Assembly (NCBI GenBank): GCA_001599595.1
Contig: BCHH01000012.1
Location: 884,813 to 948,812 of the forward strand
DNA: 64,000 bases
From: Beverwykella pulmonaria
Taxonomy: Eukaryota; Ascomycota; Dothideomycetes; Pleosporales; Melanommataceae
Direction of reading: 5' to 3'
Positions 57,097 to 64,000 of the stretch are shown here, one piece after another (position 1 is the first letter of the stretch; every line of letters starts with the position of its first letter). A program made the position numbers and the translations under genes. The notes beneath the pieces are model-generated. The model was not told where the DNA came from. It did no database searches and worked only from the letters and a program-made list of their open reading frames with translations.

Positions 57097-57726
57097 GTTG
57101 ATATGACATTGCATTGCTTAAGAGCCTGATGGGGCTGTTTGTGTTGTGTTTGTGTAGTAAAGGTTTGGCACTGGAGATGATACAGTACGATACGTATGCC
57201 CACCACCGGAATGTTTCTGTTTGTTTTTTTGGTTTAGCAACACATCATATTTTGTTTGGTACTTGTATAGATACGCATGACTTGCATGGCGTTGGCGTGG
57301 AGCATTGGGCTGTCTTTTCCTCTGTGCGTGGACTGAGCGCTGAACTTGCTTACAGCTGACTTTTATCTTATTTACTGGTAGAGTATATATCAAGTGTCAT
57401 TAGCAAAGATTGAAACAACCACTTATCTCAATATCGCGCTCTAATCTTGACTTCGTGAATTCAGTCAATATTTAAAGGATGAGATTCTTTTTTGCTTCTT
57501 TAGATATGAAGCCTCGCGCAACGCTAGAACCATACATGTGAGATGGATTTGTATGCAGATAGACACCACTGAACGCCAAAACGTGGTCCAGATAATCCCT
57601 TTTCAAAGATCCAATGCAACTGCAAGATCAGATGACCAATCTGACCAACCCATGACCATGATCTCCAGCATGAATTTCCGGAGCAGAGAAAGAACGAGAG
57701 TTATTTGAAAGGAGAGGCCACATCAT
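57097..57726. other. Gap between convergent genes
   Basis: These 630 bp are the 3' flanks of the sterol-transporter and Acinus-like genes. No gene is seen. Confidence 0.5.
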
Positions 57727-59823
57727 TCAACCTCTCCATCCCCGTCCACCTCGATATCCACCACCACTGCCTCGATATCCATCACCCCTATACCCATCTC
57801 CTCGATACCCATCACCGCGGTATACACCTCCTCTACCTCCACGCCCGCCTCTGAACCCGCCACTTTCCTCCGTCCACGGCCCATGATCCATCCCAACCTC
57901 AACCAGCCTATCCTCGCCATCAAAAGAAATCTTGACCTTCTGATCCAACCTATTCCTCCCGCGACCCCTAACTCGATCTTCCGGCCTCCAGTCCCCACTC
58001 GTCTCTCTGTCTAGCTCCTCAAGTCGGTCATCCGATCGCGCGTCAGAAACGGGGAGATAGTACAGTTTTGGCTTCGTGGTAGTGGACTCGAAGAGTGAGT
58101 CTAGGGTCTGGAAGCTCTGACCTAGATCCTTCCGTGCAGTATCGTCTGCAACGGCGGGGAACTGCGGGCGCGGCATGTCCCGCCGCTGCTCGACGTTGGA
58201 TTTTGGACCACGAGGGGCATTCAACGGTGCGCTGCTACCACCTGCTCCGACTTCTTGGAACACGGCGCGCACGCCGTCGCCGGCGTCGGGATACACGACT
58301 TCGAAGCGCTTTGCAGGTATTGGGGCGCCTGCTGCGCGGGCGGACTTCTCGGCAAGAATGGCGTCTTCCTCAGACTGGATCCAGGATTCCACGCTCTCCT
58401 CTGGTACGAAATCAACCCACAATTCTTTCCGGTTGCCCTCGGCGGGCCAGATGGATCCGTGTAAGCTTGCGCGAACGCGAGACGCGGCGGATGTAGTGTT
58501 GAAAAGGACGAGTGCGTGCGTCTTCATGGAATCGAGGAAAAGAGTCTTCAAGATGGAGGGATCGGGGGAGGCGGATGGAGGTGTGGCAAGGGAAACGAGG
58601 TGGGCTCGTAGCGGCTCGGGCTTCAGTGGTCGCATGAAGTTCCGGATGTAGAGTGCGGGGGTCGCGGGGTGAAGAGCTGGGACTATAGGGCGGTCGTCGA
58701 AAGGTAGGTCGGTAGGTGCGGCTGGCGCAGCGGGCTCAAAAAGAGCTTTGTAGCGGGGTGCCTTTTCTTTCCTCTCTGTATGAATCGGCCTGGACTCTTC
58801 AAGGGCTGGTGCGTCTGTAGTGGCCAGCTGAGGCTCCAGAACAGGTGACTTGGGTTGCGCAGGTGCTTCCTCAATCTTAGATTGACCGGCGCTAATGACA
58901 TTGACGGCTTCCTCCTTAGGCTCTGGCTGTCGCTGATCCATGGCAATGTCTTCGTCCTCCTTAAGATGCACTGCATCCCGGCTCGGACGCAGCTTCTTAG
59001 CCCGAATATCCTGTGAGGGTAGCTCCGGGGAGCGACTCCTCCTCTTGCGCTTCCTTGTGTCTGCCTCCAATTCTTCGGTATTAAGACGCGAGACTTCAGC
59101 CGTGGGGTTGACTAAGCCTTCAGGGATGGATGGAAGTTCTGGCTTCTCAACCGACGGTTTCTCATTCGGGTCAGGCGAGGGTGTCTTAATTCCCCTCATC
59201 GAATCGACTTGCATCCGTGACTCAGATTGAGAGGGCTTTGCGGGTTCGGGGGTAGCCTCGGAGACTATGTGAGTATGTTGTTCCTCGGGCGCTGGAGGCG
59301 TATCTTTGGCGGGTACTGGTTGTTCTTCAATCACTGATGGCGCGACCTCTTCGGCGGGCGTTTGTTGCGCTTCAGAAGCAGTGGGATCTACCTCTGCCAC
59401 CGGGGCGATTGCTTCGGTAGACATGCTCTGTTCTTGTGGTTGTTCCTCGGCGGATATGTCGAGATTTGGACGAGGCTGGCTTTGCGAAGGTTCCGACACG
59501 GTAGGTTCATTTATAGATTCGGGTGCAGCCTGCTCTGACGTCTCTGGTTCCTCTGAATTCGCTTCAGTCTTTCGCCCGCCGTTCGAATGAAAGGCATCCT
59601 CACCTGTCGCCGGCGCGACTTCATCATGCGCCTCCTGCGGTACCTCAGGCTCCGCCACGGCCGGTGTCGCTTCCGATTCCACTACCGTGCCATTGATATC
59701 CTCGTCCTGTTGCTCAAGTTTCTCTATGATTTGCGCTTTTCTTGTAAGCCCCGTCGATGGGATGCCGCGATCTTTCAAGAGCTGTCGGAGAGCAGCGACA
59801 GTCGATTTGCTGTAGTCCGTCAT
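57727..59823 (-). CDS. Acinus-like SAP/RRM protein (ASAP-complex type RNA-processing factor)
   Basis: A single exon gives 698 residues from the ATG at 59823; the longer frame lacks an upstream ATG. A SAP domain opens the protein (YSKSTVAALRQLLKDRGIPS, TRKAQIIEKLE). A long acidic, Pro/Glu/Ala-rich region has nuclear-type basic clusters (RKRKRRSRSPE). An RRM-like fold lies at about 385-510 (PALYIRNFMRPLKPEPLRAHL, HALVLFNTTSAASRVRASLHG). The RSB-like segment TLDSLFESTTTKPKLYYLPVS is at about 568-590, a hallmark of Acinus that binds RNPS1 and SAP18. The C-terminus is RGG/YRGDG-rich (651-698) and would bind RNA. SAP-RRM-RSB order supports Acinus; splicing or exon-junction roles are inferred from the family. 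Confidence 0.8.
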   Translation of the reverse strand: MTDYSKSTVAALRQLLKDRGIPSTGLTRKAQIIEKLEQQDEDINGTVVESEATPAVAEPEVPQEAHDEVAPATGEDAFHSNGGRKTEANSEEPETSEQAAPESINEPTVSEPSQSQPRPNLDISAEEQPQEQSMSTEAIAPVAEVDPTASEAQQTPAEEVAPSVIEEQPVPAKDTPPAPEEQHTHIVSEATPEPAKPSQSESRMQVDSMRGIKTPSPDPNEKPSVEKPELPSIPEGLVNPTAEVSRLNTEELEADTRKRKRRSRSPELPSQDIRAKKLRPSRDAVHLKEDEDIAMDQRQPEPKEEAVNVISAGQSKIEEAPAQPKSPVLEPQLATTDAPALEESRPIHTERKEKAPRYKALFEPAAPAAPTDLPFDDRPIVPALHPATPALYIRNFMRPLKPEPLRAHLVSLATPPSASPDPSILKTLFLDSMKTHALVLFNTTSAASRVRASLHGSIWPAEGNRKELWVDFVPEESVESWIQSEEDAILAEKSARAAGAPIPAKRFEVVYPDAGDGVRAVFQEVGAGGSSAPLNAPRGPKSNVEQRRDMPRPQFPAVADDTARKDLGQSFQTLDSLFESTTTKPKLYYLPVSDARSDDRLEELDRETSGDWRPEDRVRGRGRNRLDQKVKISFDGEDRLVEVGMDHGPWTEESGGFRGGRGGRGGVYRGDGYRGDGYRGDGYRGSGGGYRGGRGWRG

Positions 59824-61157
59824 ACTGGGCGAATGGTAGAAGATGCTGCGCGTAAGAATAGTCGCATAGAAGAATGGGCGATCTGTGGTATGCAAACAAG
59901 TAAAACGGGTTGCCACAGAGACAATGTGATGAGGACGTGAGTGTCCTTGATGGTTGCGGCTCAAGACGCGCTCGAGCAAACGTTTCCATCAAAGAAGTTT
60001 GGAGCCGGCCGCTAGCGACTTGGCGTGCATTAGCGTGCTGTAAGCCACATTTTCGACACTATCATTTCCGTACAACCTTGTACCGCATTCCTGCTGCCGC
60101 TGGTAAGACATGAAGTCGCTCTGGTAGATACAGAAAGGCAGCGTTGGTAAAGGTAAGCTATTTGATCCACTCCTAATATCACCTTCAGACCGAATCGGAT
60201 CTGACAAGGTGCAGGATCACTTCCGACATCAACCAATTGTTCGTTCAACTGCAACACTCACAAATCACATATTTCTAAGTAAACGCCATGTTGGATATCA
60301 TTTTAGTATTCTCATTAGTCACCCAATGGACTGTAAACATTTTGCACCAACTCCAAACGTCCATAGCCTGAATTTTGAGATTGGCATGCAAATATCCGTC
60401 GTATGGCAAGCTCTCCGATCCCTACAATACCAATACCGTAGAGAAAATATACGACCCCATAATCAACACTACCTTCCTCGTTCCCGGAAGATCTCAGCAT
60501 TAATCCCCACCAATTTCGCCAGCTCAACCTGCTTGTTCTTCGGATTCTCCCCTTTAGCCAGAAGCGCAGCCTTGACCTTCAACTTCTCTGGACCGAGCAC
60601 CAGATACAGATGGGCAATAAAGTAGCTCATCTCCCATTTCGAGTATTGTATCATAAGAAGAGAATCGTTGCGTTTCGAACTCTGGAAGAAATGCTGGTTG
60701 AACAGGCATTTGCAGTGACGCGGAACTTCTTATGCTACTTATGACCGCCGCTTGATCGTCTCGATTTCGGTGCGGATCTGCGCTGCAGCTCACTATGGGG
60801 ATTTTTCCATGCTTGTTTCTCAAGACAGTATGTCACAACCTTGTTGATCTCCCTGTACATGTCTTCACGGCTGATTATCTCAATGTCCCCTGGCTTATAG
60901 CGTTGTACCTCTACCATCTAGGCACTCCCACGTTGCAAACAGCATATTGTGAATACACCGTAGTGTTACGTATCTGCGTAAAAGCCACAGCTGATTCACA
61001 ACCGCTATTTTCAAGTGGATTCTACTCCTGGCATACACCCGATTAGGTTACTCGTTTTTGGGCCATTACATCAGCAAAATCTTACTTGGCTTAACGTCGG
61101 CTCATTTATGCTCAGCCCAAATCACGCCTGCTCAAGCTTGCTCGGGCTTGCTTATGG

Positions 61158-61216
61158 TCAAAATCAGGGTGCCTCAGGCTACTCACGACCAAAATCAAGG
61201 TGCCTCAGGCTGCTCA
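61158..61216 (+). repeat. 31-bp direct repeat, two copies
   Basis: The 28-base units 61158-61185 and 61189-61216 differ at 3 positions (shared core GGTGCCTCAGGCT) and are 31 bp apart. Confidence 0.75.
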
Positions 61217-61240
61217 TGCTCGACCCCTTTTTGGTTCCTT

Positions 61241-61280
61241 GTCCTGATTCTGGTCCTGATTCTGGTCCTGATTCTGGTCC
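61241..61280 (+). repeat. 12-bp tandem repeat GTCCTGATTCTG
   Basis: Three perfect consecutive copies plus a partial fourth. Confidence 0.88.
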
Positions 61281-61540
61281 CACAACTCCTTGCTCTTTTC
61301 ATCCCAACATCAGCAACTTTAAACGAAGTACACGATGATTCTGTTTAAGGGCCGAGGTGCGAGAATGGATGTGGGCAGCAGGCAGAATCCCATGCGTGGG
61401 TATCATCAACTGCTTACTCTGTAGTCTCTGAAGATGATGATAGTGTCTTAACGTGAAAGTTCACGGGGCTCAAAAGCAAAAGCAGTTCAGTTCAGGCGGC
61501 TGGGGTAGTCTTTAAAACAATGATGTGTCCAAGTGTCCAA

Positions 61541-61730
61541 GGAGAGCGTCGCCGGGGAGAGAGTCGTGCCGTGGAGAGCGTCGCCGTGGAGAGAGTCTTG
61601 CCGTGGAGAGCATCGCCAAGGAGAGAGCGTCGCCGAGGAGAGAGTCTTGCCGTGGAGAGCCTTGCCGGGGAGAGAGACTCTCCAGGGAGAGAGACTCGCC
61701 GTGGAGAGAGTCGCCGGGGAGAGAGCCTCT
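61541..61730 (+). repeat. Minisatellite of about 15-bp purine-rich units
   Basis: About 13 imperfect head-to-tail units based on GCCGTGGAGAGAGTC, with variants (GGGGAGAG, AAGGAGAG) and small length changes. Because the units are near multiples of three, several frames stay open through it on both strands; these frames are artefacts of the repeat. Confidence 0.85.
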
Positions 61731-62860
61731 GAGGTGGTCCCAGTTTCGGGCCCTCTAAATGCCCACACCGCCAACTGTTCGTGTCAAGCCTGACTTCACC
61801 ACTATAACGTGGACAAGAGATAGGTGGTCCGAAACTAGACCCTGCGGTAGAACTTGCAGTCAATCAATTGATGCCGTCGGAGCAAGCTCTTACCCAAGGA
61901 TGGTCTAGCGCCCTGCCAAGCCTCGCAAGGATTGTTCTTGTTGAAAGGCAGCTGGCTAGCCGAGACTGGGACACGTGACATCCTCGTGACAGGCACATGA
62001 TAGGCACGTGACCAAGATGGCTGGGCAGATGTCCGAGTATATAGCACCAGCCTGGTTCTATGTTGGCACCTCAAGCAATATTATTATGTCCCCTCCCACT
62101 CAGAGCTCTCACATTACAACAGTTCTATCCTTATTGTTACTTCAGTTTTTAGAAGTGGGATCAGTTCCTCACCAAATCAGTATCTGGAAACTGGAGGTTT
62201 GCAATAAACATAAATCTGCAAATCACAATTCAGACGTGATGTGATGCAACTGCGTGTTTGAAGCGTGGCAGAAACAGCCTCTTATGTTGCAAAGAAGCCT
62301 GTCTTGCAGCTTATTTCAGTGGTCAAATTCTATAGGAGCTTTTAAAGATATTTTCTCGCGCTCCAACAATCTGTAGCGGCAATTCCAATCACAGATTAAC
62401 CCTCTGGCGTGTTTTTCTAACTCCTTTATCGTACCCACACAATGTTGGCAGAGCGCGAATAGCATGGACGGATAAGCTTTGTTGCGCCGCTCTTGCCGAA
62501 CTTTTACCGACTTCGCGATATGTTTCGCGACCAGTCAGACGGTCTACAGTACTTTTGCATGGCCACAACCGTAAGTCTACATCCACAAATTAGGCAGCAT
62601 CATAAGTCTATAACCACGCTGATACGAGAGCAGAAAGATTAACGAGGATCTGACGCCCTCCTAGCGAGCGTTGCGGCCTCTTCCCCATTCGTGCGCCTCC
62701 CTCACCAATAGTTTCGTTCAACAGAACCTTTGACCCGAATACTAGCTCTCATCCTTGAGCCACGAGCGACACCATCCTAATCGTTTAGATGGATCCGAAA
62801 TTATCCGCATTGGAAGCTATAATTACCTCATACGAGAACCTCAATTCTAGGGGGCCCAAA

Positions 62861-62884
62861 AGCAAAAAGCAAAAAGCAAAAACC
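62861..62884 (+). repeat. 7-bp tandem repeat AGCAAAA
   Basis: Three consecutive copies plus a related end, about 230 bp upstream of the HET gene start. Confidence 0.7.
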
Positions 62885-63109
62885 AATTTTTTCTGATGTG
62901 GCGGGGTTGGCCGCTATAGGCTACCGTAGATGTGGCGCTGGCTGTCGCGCGCATTACCACCGCCAAAATTGCGGCAGCTGAGCGCCAACAACGCCCACTT
63001 GTCCAGCAGCAAGTTCAACGACATCATAAAGCCTGGGCTTTCCGCTCAAAATGGACATCTTAGAGCTCAGAAACACCCCCAAAGATCTCCATGGGACGCA
63101 GCGACAGCG

Positions 63110-64000
63110 ATGGGCTGCTCATCTTCAAAGCCATTGAAACCCAGAGCAACGACGACATCGCCACCCGAGTCTCCAACTCTTCCACTGGGTATCAACCAAC
63201 TTGAGAACCAGCCATTAGATAAGTCAAGGCCATTTAAATCTCAAATTACAAAAATCAACACCAATGCTGTACAGCCTCCACAGATCCAACAGCAAGGCAA
63301 CACCCGACCTGAGCCGCATGCCACGACAAAGCCAAAGACCCAGACCAGGAACCCAGATAACGCGTCGACATCGAATGTAACAGTACCTCAAGTCAATAAC
63401 TTCCTTCCATTGCAGCGTCCTGGTAATTTTAGGATTCTCAATATTCATCCTGCAAGCTCTCAAGACAGTCCCATCGTCTTTGGCCTGACAGAGCATGCGC
63501 TTGAGCATCCGCCCAGCTACGAAGCCATCTCCTACACTTGGGACGGACAACCATTCGATCGAGAATCCACAAAAGATGGAAATCAATTTCTCATTACCGC
63601 AAATTGCGAAGACATCCTCCGTAATCTGCGTCACCAGACATCCAGTCGCTTTCTGTGGATTGACCAGATTTGCATTGACCAAAGCTCAAATGAAGACAAG
63701 TCGATAAATGTCGGCAATATGGCCAATATCTACCAAAAGTCGGAAAAGGTGATCATCTGGACCGGAGCATGTGATGATCAATTGATGAGCGTCTTTCCCC
63801 GGATGATTGTTGAATTGGTTCCTGCAACGGATTCCGTCTCGCCAATCGAACGAGGAAAAGGATCAATAAATCTAATACGACTCGAACACGGAACTCAAGA
63901 ATGTACGCGGCTGTATCATTTCTTTGTCAATACCAAGTACTGACTTCATTCTAGGGGATCTCATTCACGGATTCTTTGATCGCCCTTGGTTCCATCGAAT
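63110..64000 (+). CDS. HET-domain protein with N-terminal dual-acylation signal (3' end outside the window)
   Basis: Exon 1 runs to 63902; a 52-nt intron (GTACGC/CTAG, with TACTGAC as branch site) leads to exon 2 at 63955, phase 1, open to the window end. The chosen start reads MGCSSSKPLK: Gly2 for myristoylation and Cys3 for palmitoylation. An in-frame ATG at 62930 would add 60 residues and bury this signal. A disordered Pro/Thr-rich segment follows to about residue 120. The HET domain has SYEAISYTWDGQPF, ILRNLRHQ, FLWIDQICIDQSSNEDKS, MANIYQKSEKVIIWTG and, in exon 2, FDRPWFHR. HET domains trigger incompatibility or immune-like cell death in filamentous ascomycetes. The effector part after the HET domain is not visible. 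Confidence 0.82.

Larger units (their letters stand above)
59824..62929. other. 3.1-kb gene-poor stretch with tandem repeats
   Basis: The left end is the Acinus-like promoter. Two short minus-strand frames (60735-60917, beginning MVEVQRYKPGDIEII; and 60469-60654, ending INAEIFRERGR) could be exons or fossils of one small gene, but no splice pair with good signals joins them. Tandem repeats at 61158-61280, 61541-61730 and 62861-62884 are listed separately. No gene is supported. Confidence 0.45.

Noticed and set aside
60469..60917. Two short minus-strand frames as a two-exon gene
   Set aside because: No donor/acceptor pair with good consensus joins them in phase; noted only in the intergenic entry.
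61487..61863. Open frames on both strands through the minisatellite
   Set aside because: The 15-bp repeat keeps frames open by itself; the Arg/Ser/Leu repeats have no start context or domain.

Overview
The window is nuclear DNA of a filamentous ascomycete (Pezizomycotina). Genes are split by short introns (about 45-100 nt) with GTRNGY-type donors. The CPA1-type gene carries an arginine attenuator peptide uORF. There is a HET-domain gene, a tRNA-Val with a 9-nt intron, and relics of pogo/Fot1 and hAT-type DNA transposons. The class is not resolved. All exon structures were derived by hand from splice signals and reading-phase agreement, with no transcript support.

Layout. 1-6.1 kb: housekeeping genes (3' end of a PEX8-like peroxin with a C-terminal SKL, a CCCH zinc-finger protein, a RING E3, a Nudix hydrolase). 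8.0-19.0 kb: a compact diterpenoid-type cluster with a CYP65/TRI11-like P450, a fungal rhodopsin-domain membrane protein, a bifunctional ent-CPS/kaurene-synthase-type diterpene cyclase and a 14-TM-type MFS exporter. The cyclase is broken by an 821-bp hAT-like element (13382-14202) with a perfect 8-bp target duplication. 19.8-30.7 kb: mitochondrial-type DEAH helicase, a conserved unknown, a RING protein and its shrunken paralogue, tRNA-Val(CAC), a decayed Fot1-like element and a small mitochondrial-type protein. 33.3-40.8 kb: a divergent Ser/Thr kinase, a 932-residue coiled-coil protein and Cdc42. 44.3-47.2 kb: a secreted GH3 beta-glucosidase of the Cel3A type. 48.2-50.0 kb: arginine-specific carbamoyl-phosphate synthase small subunit with its uORF. 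50.4-59.8 kb: an Atg38/NRBF2-like protein, a GRAM-VASt sterol transporter and an Acinus-like SAP/RRM protein. 60-62.9 kb: gene-poor, with tandem repeats. 63.1 kb to the end: a HET-domain gene starting with a dual-acylation signal, cut by the window edge.

How the genes work together. In an intact cluster the cyclase would turn GGPP into a tetracyclic or tricyclic diterpene, the P450 would oxidise it and the MFS protein would export it. No GGPP synthase or pathway regulator is in the window. The insertion lies four codons after the DEYME class I metal-binding motif and stops translation at codon 660. The class II (DADD) half stays intact and the kaurene-synthase half is lost. Because every other exon and phase is undamaged, the insertion looks recent.

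The most interesting items are this insertion and its element, the AAP uORF split over three exons, a perfect 11-bp CGG-N8-CCG inverted repeat upstream of the P450, and the MGCSSS start of the HET protein.
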